DNA of 64,000 bases from Williamsia phyllosphaerae. GTDB taxonomy: Bacteria; Actinomycetota; Actinomycetes; Mycobacteriales; Mycobacteriaceae. The stretch lies in NCBI RefSeq assembly GCF_014635305.1, contig NZ_BMCS01000003.1:434001-498000 (forward strand), in the 5' to 3' direction. Position 1 is the stretch's first letter; each line of letters opens with the position of its first letter. The notes beneath the pieces were generated by a model. It was not told the origin of the DNA. It made no database searches and worked only from the letters and a program-made list of their open reading frames with translations. A program made the position numbers and the translations under genes. This document shows, piece by piece, positions 57,433-64,000 of this stretch.

Positions 57433-59355
57433 TCAGTCCCGGGAGGTCGCGGCCGCCGGCTCGCGGGACGGCGCGGGCTCGGTGGGCTCGGACGGCGGTG
57501 GTGCGTCGTCGTCGCGTTCGGCGGCCTGCGGGTGGTCACCGGCCCTCTGCCAGGGCATCTTCTCGAAGAACACGGCGGTCAGCACGGCGGTCAGGAAGAT
57601 CGACGCGACGATCGCCTCCGCGAGCTGGAAGCCGCGGGTGCCCGCACCTGTGGGCAACACCACCACGGCGATGATCGCCGAGACGGCGATCGCGACGAGA
57701 CGGAACCACCGGCCGGTCGCCCACGCCGCGAGCGGGATGACCGCCCAGAGCAGGTACCAGGCCTGCACGAACGGGAACAGCAGCACGAACGTCGCCATCG
57801 CGATACCGAGGGCGCCGAGTGGGTGGAGCCGGCCCGCCAGGGCGGCGAGCAGCCAGCGGACGATGAACAGGCCGGCGATGACCTGGCCGATGGGGCGCGC
57901 CACGTCGAGCATCGCCTGGGTGTGATCACCCAGCCCCATGAACACACCGACGCGACCGCCGGTCACCGACAGCAGCGTGGGCATCGACATCCAGGACCGG
58001 ACGACGCCGCCCGTGCTCAGCGTCGACGTCCAACCGAAGCCCAGGCCGGTACCGAGGCAGATCGACACCACCACGACGACGAGGACGGTGAGCAGCACCC
58101 CGGCGGACGCGGCCAGCGCGAACACCGACTGCCGCGACCGTGCCCACCACTGTGACCGCGGTGCGTGACGCAGCGCGGGCAGCGTGGCTCCCCAGCGCAG
58201 GGCGAGGGCGATGCCGACGAAACCGAGGGCCAGCAGCGAACTGATCTTGACCATCGCCGAGGCGGCGATGATCGCCGTCCCCGCGATCAGCAACCAGCCG
58301 CTGGGACTCGGCAGGATCGTGCCCGTCCGCCGCAGTCGGTGTGTGCCGTAGATCGCCCGGAAGCACAGTTCGAGCCCGGCGAGCATGAGCCCCAGCATCA
58401 GGGCCTCGTTGTGGATACCGCCGACCAGATGCAGGATCAGCAGCGGGTTCAGGGCACCGAGCCAGAGGGCGGCGGTCGGCGACACCCCGCAGCGCCGGGC
58501 CAGGCGGGGCAGCGCCCAGACGATGAGTGCGACACCCACCAGCGCGAGTACCCGGTGCAGCAGGATCGCGGTGGTGAGGTTGTCGCCCGTGATGGCGGTG
58601 ATGTTCTTGCCCAACCACAGGAACAGCGGCCCGTACGGCGCGGGGGTGTCGCGCCATAGGTTGGGTACCGATCGCGTCAGCACATCACCGACGCCCAGTC
58701 CGCGGACCGGGCTGACCTTGTACGGGTCCATCCCGCGGTACGCGATCGCGCTCTGCGCCAGATACGAGTAGATGTCCTTGCTCAGCAGCGGCGGCGCCAG
58801 GATGATCGGCGTGATCCACAGCAGCAGCGTGCGGTCGGCCTGCCGCTGCGACATACGGCGTCGCGGTGTGGTGCCGCCCCTGACCTCGACGTTGAGCCGA
58901 CCGACCGCGAAGCGCCCGAGCAACAGCCAGGCGAGCACCAGGATGAGGGTGCCGCCGATCGACAGCGTCAACGCGACCGGCCACATCCGCGAGGGCAGGG
59001 AGAGCAGCCGCACCCCGGCGATGGGATTCTGCAGCACCGGGACGGCGCCGGTGCCCAGGGAACCGATCAGGATCAGGATCGACCCGACGGCGCCGAAGAT
59101 GCGGACCCGGTTGAGTCGGCGGTTCTCGTCCGGCTCGAGGTCACCGACCTCGGGCTCGTCGCCGTGCAGACGGGCCATGGTGACGCCGTAGTCGCCGGTG
59201 TCGTCGACCGCGCGCGTCGTCGACCGCCGCCGTAACCCCAGGTAGGTCAGCGCGGCGCGGACGCGGCCCCGGGCGCCGGTGGCGGCGTCGGGATCGACGG
59301 TGTCGACGTCCCCTGCGTGCACAGGGAGCTCCGCGCTGGGTGTGGGATCGGGCAC
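57433..59355 (-). CDS. mptB: Alpha-(1->6) mannopyranosyltransferase MptB-like
   Basis: Integral membrane GT-C glycosyltransferase of 640 residues with about 13 membrane segments. The first periplasmic loop contains SKDIYSYLAQSAIAYRGMDPY, carrying the acidic GT-C motif, followed by APYGPLFLWLGKNI. In mycobacteria and corynebacteria MptB builds the proximal alpha-1,6-mannan core of lipomannan. An unusually long cytoplasmic N-terminus (about 85 residues) and a Pro/Glu-rich tail flank the core. The GTG follows TACAGT (59364-59369) by 8 nt, so leaderless translation is likely. Confidence 0.9.
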   Translation of the reverse strand: MPDPTPSAELPVHAGDVDTVDPDAATGARGRVRAALTYLGLRRRSTTRAVDDTGDYGVTMARLHGDEPEVGDLEPDENRRLNRVRIFGAVGSILILIGSLGTGAVPVLQNPIAGVRLLSLPSRMWPVALTLSIGGTLILVLAWLLLGRFAVGRLNVEVRGGTTPRRRMSQRQADRTLLLWITPIILAPPLLSKDIYSYLAQSAIAYRGMDPYKVSPVRGLGVGDVLTRSVPNLWRDTPAPYGPLFLWLGKNITAITGDNLTTAILLHRVLALVGVALIVWALPRLARRCGVSPTAALWLGALNPLLILHLVGGIHNEALMLGLMLAGLELCFRAIYGTHRLRRTGTILPSPSGWLLIAGTAIIAASAMVKISSLLALGFVGIALALRWGATLPALRHAPRSQWWARSRQSVFALAASAGVLLTVLVVVVVSICLGTGLGFGWTSTLSTGGVVRSWMSMPTLLSVTGGRVGVFMGLGDHTQAMLDVARPIGQVIAGLFIVRWLLAALAGRLHPLGALGIAMATFVLLFPFVQAWYLLWAVIPLAAWATGRWFRLVAIAVSAIIAVVVLPTGAGTRGFQLAEAIVASIFLTAVLTAVFFEKMPWQRAGDHPQAAERDDDAPPPSEPTEPAPSREPAAATSRD

Positions 59356-59506
59356 AAGACAAGACTGTAATGGTCTTCGGTGTCGTGGGTGGTCGGGCGC
59401 GTGTGCAGGTCTTTCCGCGGTGATCGGCCGACACTGGTCGTGGGCTCCCGACCGTGGTCAGAGCAGGATAGGTAACCCTTGCTGGCATGCGGTGTCCAAT
59501 TAGGTG

Positions 59507-59521
59507 ACACTTGTGTTGTGA
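59507..59521 (+). promoter_or_regulatory. Candidate SufR operator overlapping the sufR start codon
   Basis: ACACT-TGTGT-TGTGA fits the inverted repeat ACACT-N5-TGTGA that I recall being reported for M. tuberculosis SufR. It covers the sufR GTG at 59518-59520, so bound SufR would block transcription of the whole suf operon at its first codon. Confidence 0.6.
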
Positions 59522-60339
59522 AATCCATCCAGGACGGTTCTGCCGTGTCCGCCGACGCCGGTGTCCCACCGGTGTCGGTGTCGCACGACGGTCAGACCCG
59601 CACCGCGGTGGTGGCCTTTCTCGTCGAGCACGGACCGGCCACCGCCGGTGACATCGGCGAGGAGCTGGGCATGAGCGCGGCCGGCGTGCGCAGGCACCTC
59701 GATGCTCTCATCGCCGGCGGCGAGATCCGGGCGTCGGCGGTGTCGGCGCGCTACGCGCGTCGCGGCCGAGGCCGTCCGGCCAAGCAGTTCCAGCTCACCG
59801 CCGTCGGACGCGGCAAGCTGCACCACGCCTACGACGATCTCGCCGGAGCAGCGATGCGTCGGCTGCGTGACGTCGCGGGCGACCAGGCGGTCCGCGACTT
59901 CGCGGCCGACCGGATCGACGCGATCGTCGCCGACGTACCCGCCAACACCGAGGGCGATTCCGATCCCGACGCGGTGATCCAGACCGCCGACCGGATCGCG
60001 GTCGCACTGACCGCCGCCGGGTTCTCCGCCAACACCCGTCGTGTCGGCGCCGGCGTGCAGATCTGCCAACACCACTGCCCGGTCGCCCACGTGGCCACCG
60101 AGTTCCCCGAACTGTGCGAGGCCGAGACCGCCCGGTTCACCGACCTCCTCGGCACGCACGTGCAGCGCCTGGCGACCATCGCCAACGGTGACTGTGCCTG
60201 CACCACCCACGTGCCGCTCGCGGTGGCGTCGCCGGTCCAACCGGCCGACGACGACTCCCGCAGCACGATCGACAGCCCGTCGGGGTCCGATGCACAGCTC
60301 GCATCGGCCACCGGCACCAAACGAGAGGATTCTCGATGA
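59518..60339 (+). CDS. sufR: Fe-S cluster-sensing repressor SufR
   Basis: 273 residues from GTG 59518. The N-terminal winged helix (about residues 22-85) has TRTAVVAFLVEHGPATAGDIGEELGMS and VRRHLDALIAGGEIR. The C-terminal sensor has cysteines in QICQHHCPVAH, FPELCEAE and NGDCACTTH, suitable for a 4Fe-4S cluster. It represses the suf operon when cluster-loaded. Its stop overlaps sufB (ATGA). Confidence 0.94.
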   Translation: MKSIQDGSAVSADAGVPPVSVSHDGQTRTAVVAFLVEHGPATAGDIGEELGMSAAGVRRHLDALIAGGEIRASAVSARYARRGRGRPAKQFQLTAVGRGKLHHAYDDLAGAAMRRLRDVAGDQAVRDFAADRIDAIVADVPANTEGDSDPDAVIQTADRIAVALTAAGFSANTRRVGAGVQICQHHCPVAHVATEFPELCEAETARFTDLLGTHVQRLATIANGDCACTTHVPLAVASPVQPADDDSRSTIDSPSGSDAQLASATGTKREDSR

Positions 60340-61808
60340 CAGTCACCGATCCCCAGACCGCCGCGACGGCGACGACCGTGCTGCCCACCGGCACCCCGGC
60401 GCTGACGCAGGAGGAGACGATCGACTCGTTCGGCTCCTACGGGTACGGCTGGTCCGACTCCGACGTCGCGGGTGCGAGCGCCAAGCGCGGCATCAACGAG
60501 GCCGTCGTCGCCGACATCTCGGCCCGCAAGAGCGAGCCCGAGTGGATGCTGGCCGCCCGCCTGAAGGCCCTGCAGACCTTCGGCAAGAAGCCCATGCCCA
60601 CCTGGGGTTCGAACCTCGACGGCATCGACTTCGACAACATCAAGTACTTCGTGCGCTCCAGCGAGAAGCAGGCCGCCACGTGGGACGACCTGCCCGCCGA
60701 CATCAAGAACACCTACGACAAGCTCGGCATCCCCGAGGCCGAGAAGCAGCGGCTCGTCTCCGGAGTCGCAGCGCAGTACGAGTCCGAGGTCGTCTACCAC
60801 TCGATCCGCGAGGATCTCGAGGCCCAGGGCGTGTTGTTCCTCGACACCGACACCGCGCTGAAGGAGCAGCCCGAGCTGTTCCGCGAGTACTTCGGCACCG
60901 TCATCCCCGCCGGTGACAACAAGTTCTCCGCGCTGAACACCGCCGTGTGGTCGGGTGGCTCGTTCATCTACGTCCCGCCGGGTGTCCACGTCGACATCCC
61001 GCTGCAGGCGTACTTCCGCATCAACACCGAGAACATGGGTCAGTTCGAGCGGACACTGATCATCGTCGACGAGGGTGCCTACGTGCACTACGTCGAGGGC
61101 TGCACCGCCCCGATCTACAAGACCGACTCGCTGCATTCCGCGGTCGTCGAGATCATCGTGAAGAAGGGTGGTCGCTGCCGCTACACAACCATCCAGAACT
61201 GGTCGAACAACGTCTACAACCTGGTCACCAAGCGCGCCAAGGCCGAGGCCGGCGCGACCATGGAGTGGGTCGACGGCAACATCGGTTCCAAGGTCACCAT
61301 GAAGTACCCCGCGGTGTGGATGACCGGTGAGCACGCCAAGGGCGAGGTGCTCTCGGTCGCGTTCGCCGGCCCCGGCCAGCACCAGGACACCGGCTCGAAG
61401 ATGGTCCACCTCGCGCCCAACACGTCGAGCAACATCGTCTCGAAGTCGGTCGCCCGCGGTGGCGGTCGCGCGTCATACCGCGGCCTGGTCCAGATCAACA
61501 AGGGTGCCCACGGGTCACGCTCGACGGTCAAGTGTGACGCCCTGCTGGTCGACCAGATCAGCCGCAGCGACACCTACCCCTACGTCGACATCCGTGAGGA
61601 CGACGTGACGATGGGCCACGAGGCCACCGTCTCCAAGGTCAGCGACGAGCAGCTGTTCTACCTGATGAGCCGCGGACTGACCGAGGACGAGGCCATGGCC
61701 ATGGTGGTCCGCGGGTTCGTCGAGCCGATCGCCAAGGAACTGCCGATGGAGTACGCCCTCGAGCTGAACCGGCTCATCGAGCTGCAGATGGAAGGATCCG
61801 TCGGTTGA
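60336..61808 (+). CDS. sufB: Fe-S cluster assembly scaffold SufB
   Basis: 490 residues, beta-helix core protein of the SufBCD scaffold. Signatures: GYGWSDSD near the N-terminus, GGSFIYVPPGVHVDIPLQ, VEGCTAPIY with its Cys, and the C-terminal ARGLTEDEAMAMVVRGFVEP-type motif. It contains no intein, unlike M. tuberculosis SufB. Coupled to sufR and sufD by 4-nt overlaps. Confidence 0.97.
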   Translation: MTVTDPQTAATATTVLPTGTPALTQEETIDSFGSYGYGWSDSDVAGASAKRGINEAVVADISARKSEPEWMLAARLKALQTFGKKPMPTWGSNLDGIDFDNIKYFVRSSEKQAATWDDLPADIKNTYDKLGIPEAEKQRLVSGVAAQYESEVVYHSIREDLEAQGVLFLDTDTALKEQPELFREYFGTVIPAGDNKFSALNTAVWSGGSFIYVPPGVHVDIPLQAYFRINTENMGQFERTLIIVDEGAYVHYVEGCTAPIYKTDSLHSAVVEIIVKKGGRCRYTTIQNWSNNVYNLVTKRAKAEAGATMEWVDGNIGSKVTMKYPAVWMTGEHAKGEVLSVAFAGPGQHQDTGSKMVHLAPNTSSNIVSKSVARGGGRASYRGLVQINKGAHGSRSTVKCDALLVDQISRSDTYPYVDIREDDVTMGHEATVSKVSDEQLFYLMSRGLTEDEAMAMVVRGFVEPIAKELPMEYALELNRLIELQMEGSVG

Positions 61809-63016
61809 GTTCCGAGAAGATCATCTCCGACGACGCGACCGGCGTGGTCGCCGCCGTCACCGGCGAGAACGTCCACCCCGTCGCCAACAAGGGTGAGCTG
61901 TTCACCTCGTTCGACGTCGACGCCTTCGAGGTCCCCGGATCCCGCGACGAGGCATGGCGTTTCACGCCGTTCCGCCGGCTGCGAGGTCTGCACAACGGTG
62001 AGGCGACCGCGAGCGGTACCGCCGACGTCACGGTCGAGGGTGTCTCCGACGGCGTGACCGTCGAGACCGTCGGCCGTGACGACACGCGGCTCGGCGACGG
62101 CGGCGTCCCGTTCGACCGGATCGCCGCGCAGGCGTTCTCCTCGTTCACCGAGGCGACCGTGATCACCGTCGCCCGCGAGGTGGAGGTGGCCGATCCGGTC
62201 ACCGTCACCATCACGGGTCCCGGTGAGGGCCAGGTCGCCTTCGGCCACACCCAGATCCGAGTCGAGAGGTTCGGCCGGGCCGTGGTCGTCATCGATCAGG
62301 CAGGCAGCGGGACCTACGCCGAGAACATCGAGTTCGTGGTCGCCGACGGCGCGCACCTGACCGTCGTCAACCTGCACGACTGGGCCGACGACACCGTGCA
62401 CGTCGCCGCGCACCACGTCCGGCTCGGACGCGACGCGACCATCCGGCACTTCGCGGTCAGCCTCGGCGGCGACCTCATCCGTCTGTCCCCGCTGGTGCAC
62501 TACGACGGTCCGGGCGGCGACGCCGAGATGTGGGGCCTGTACTTCGCCGACGCCGGACAGCATCTCGAGCAGCGTCTGCTGGTGGACCACTCGCAGCCCA
62601 ACTGCAAGTCCAACGTCGTCTACAAGGGCGCGCTGCAGGGTGACGCGAGCAACCGTGCCCGCGAGGCACACACGGTGTGGGTCGGCGACGTGCTGATCCG
62701 CGCGGAGGCCGAGGGCACCGAGACGTTCGAGGTCAACCGGAACCTGCTGCTCACCGACGGCGCGCGCGCCGACTCGGTGCCGAACCTGGAGATCGAGACC
62801 GGCGAGATCGTCGGTGCCGGCCATGCCAGCGCGACAGGACGTTTCGACGACGAGCAGCTGTTCTACCTGCAGGCTCGGGGCATCCCCGAGGATCAGGCAC
62901 GACGACTGGTGGTGCGTGGCTTCTTCGGCGAGGTCATCGCCAAGATCGGCGTGCCCGAGATCCGCGAACGACTCGAGGCGGCCGTCGAGGCCGAACTCCA
63001 GATCGCCGGTGCCTGA
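61805..63016 (+). CDS. sufD: Fe-S cluster assembly protein SufD
   Basis: 403 residues, paralogue of SufB. DEAWRFTPFRRLRGL is the N-terminal signature; GDLIRLSPLVHYDGPG and DDEQLFYLQARGIPEDQARR follow, ending in VVRGFFGEVI. The start is TTG in a TTGA overlap with sufB, preceded by GGAAGGA. It is the only TTG start in the operon, possibly lowering SufD yield. Confidence 0.96.
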   Translation: MSSEKIISDDATGVVAAVTGENVHPVANKGELFTSFDVDAFEVPGSRDEAWRFTPFRRLRGLHNGEATASGTADVTVEGVSDGVTVETVGRDDTRLGDGGVPFDRIAAQAFSSFTEATVITVAREVEVADPVTVTITGPGEGQVAFGHTQIRVERFGRAVVVIDQAGSGTYAENIEFVVADGAHLTVVNLHDWADDTVHVAAHHVRLGRDATIRHFAVSLGGDLIRLSPLVHYDGPGGDAEMWGLYFADAGQHLEQRLLVDHSQPNCKSNVVYKGALQGDASNRAREAHTVWVGDVLIRAEAEGTETFEVNRNLLLTDGARADSVPNLEIETGEIVGAGHASATGRFDDEQLFYLQARGIPEDQARRLVVRGFFGEVIAKIGVPEIRERLEAAVEAELQIAGA

Positions 63017-63088
63017 GATGCATCGGGCCTGACGGGTTCCGCGCCCGCACACACTTCGTACGACTACGACCAAGAGGACTGAAATACC

Positions 63089-63862
63089 GTGGCAACACTC
63101 GAAATCCGTGACCTGCACGTCAACGTCACGCCCAAGGACTCCGACGCGGAGCCCATCGTCATCCTCAAGGGTGTCGACCTGACCGTCGAGTCCGGTCAGA
63201 CCCACGCGATCATGGGGCCCAACGGCTCCGGCAAGTCGACGCTGTCGTACGCGATCGCCGGTCACCCGAAATACCAGGTGACCCAGGGCACGATCACCCT
63301 CGACGGTGAGGACGTCCTGGCGATGACCGTCGACGAGCGTGCGCGCGCCGGACTGTTCCTGGCCATGCAATACCCGGTCGAGGTCCCCGGGGTCTCCATG
63401 TCGAACTTCCTGCGCACCGCGGCCACCGCGGTCCGCGGCGAGGCGCCGAAGCTGCGCCACTGGGTCAAAGAGGTCAAGGAATCCCTGAACGAATTGGAGA
63501 TCGATCCCTCGTTCGTCGAGCGGTCGGTCAACGAGGGCTTCTCCGGCGGCGAGAAGAAGCGTCACGAGATCCTGCAGCTGGGCATGCTCAAGCCGAAGAT
63601 CGCGATCCTCGACGAGACCGACTCCGGCCTCGATGTCGACGCGCTGCGGGTCGTCTCGCAGGGTGTCAACAACTACCGGGAGCGCGAGAACGGCGGCGTG
63701 CTGCTGATCACGCACTACACGCGGATCCTGCGCTACATCAAGCCCGAGTTCGTCCACGTGTTCGTCAACGGCCGTGTCGTCGAGTCCGGCGGCCCCGAAC
63801 TCGCCGACGAGCTCGAGGAGAACGGCTACGTCAAGTTCACCAGCGCGGCCGCGGGCGCCTGA
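63089..63862 (+). CDS. sufC: Fe-S cluster assembly ATPase SufC
   Basis: 257 residues, ABC-type ATPase that drives the SufBD scaffold. Walker A is MGPNGSGKST near residue 40, the signature is GFSGGEKKRHEILQLG and Walker B is KIAILDETDSGLDVD; RYIKPEFVHVFVNGRVVESGG marks SufC. A 72-nt gap separates it from sufD, larger than elsewhere in the operon, with AGAGGA before the GTG. Confidence 0.97.
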   Translation: MATLEIRDLHVNVTPKDSDAEPIVILKGVDLTVESGQTHAIMGPNGSGKSTLSYAIAGHPKYQVTQGTITLDGEDVLAMTVDERARAGLFLAMQYPVEVPGVSMSNFLRTAATAVRGEAPKLRHWVKEVKESLNELEIDPSFVERSVNEGFSGGEKKRHEILQLGMLKPKIAILDETDSGLDVDALRVVSQGVNNYRERENGGVLLITHYTRILRYIKPEFVHVFVNGRVVESGGPELADELEENGYVKFTSAAAGA

Positions 63863-63908
63863 GCGGCTCGCCCCACGGACCGCTCGCATTTTCTCGGGAG
63901 GTGATCGC

Positions 63909-64000
63909 ATGACCACAACCGTCACGACCCAGTCGCCGGTCGATGCCCTCGACGTGGAGCGCCTCCGGGCCGACTTCCCGATCCTGGCGCGGACCGTGCG
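63909..64000 (+). CDS. sufS: Cysteine desulfurase SufS, N-terminal fragment
   Basis: The first 30 codons are visible, ending with LDVERLRADFPILAR, the conserved N-terminus of SufS-type (Csd) enzymes that provide sulfur for Fe-S clusters. GGGAGGTGA (63896-63904) precedes ATG 63909. The catalytic domain lies outside the window. Confidence 0.88.
   Translation, partial: MTTTVTTQSPVDALDVERLRADFPILARTV

Overview
This is a high-GC, densely packed stretch of core chromosome from an actinobacterium of the order Mycobacteriales. Gene order follows two blocks of the Mycobacterium tuberculosis map (the Rv2553c-Rv2533c aro/efp/nusB block and the Rv1379-Rv1464 pyr to suf block). WhiA, mIHF, OpcA, SufR, an LM/LAM-type mannosyltransferase (MptB) and a phosphoenolpyruvate carboxylase beside gap-pgk-tpi point to a Gordonia/Williamsia/Rhodococcus-like organism; the genus is inference. 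I see no rRNA, tRNA, insertion sequence, prophage, CRISPR array or restriction/defence genes.

Layout. 1-4473 (+): tail of an MltG-type transglycosylase, aroE, a stand-alone prepilin peptidase, and aroC-aroK-aroB joined by 4-nt overlaps. 4498-4974 (-): a small membrane protein. 5046-7358 (+): pepQ, efp, nusB. 7398-16174 (+): a pyrimidine operon with a PyrR-binding leader, then pyrR-pyrB-pyrC-membrane protein-carA-carB-pyrF, every junction overlapping by 1 or 4 nt. 16549-25722 (+): mihF, gmk, rpoZ, coaBC, metK, priA, def, fmt, rsmB. 25795-30647 (+): rpe, ribD, a terminator-like hairpin, an FMN riboswitch, ribE, ribBA, ribH and a small PH-like membrane protein. 30678-32636 (-): a lipoprotein gamma-glutamyltranspeptidase. 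32689-37944 (+): uvrC, rapZ, yvcK, whiA. 38059-44320 (+): gap, pgk, tpiA, secG, ppc. 44345-51715 (-): a TetR regulator and the pentose-phosphate operon tkt-tal-zwf-opcA-pgl. 52109-59355 (mixed): ctaB (+), quinone oxidoreductase (-), a small unknown gene (+), ctaA (-), an ABC exporter pair (-), mptB (-). 59518-64000 (+): sufR-sufB-sufD-sufC-sufS(start).

The genes are mostly housekeeping: chorismate, pyrimidine and riboflavin synthesis, methionyl-tRNA formylation/deformylation, lower glycolysis plus anaplerosis, the oxidative and non-oxidative pentose phosphate pathway, heme A synthesis and Fe-S assembly. I found no convincing undescribed multi-gene system. The most useful non-textbook observations are regulatory: a repeated pattern of -10 hexamers (TANNNT) placed 6-8 nt before start codons, implying many leaderless mRNAs, including divergent pairs in intergenic gaps of 52-71 nt; a PyrR RNA target containing the pyrR ribosome binding site; a SufR-type operator overlapping the sufR start codon; a GNRA-capped hairpin at the predicted 5' end of the mihF mRNA; and a gmk reading frame with no ordinary start codon that would preserve its first beta strand.
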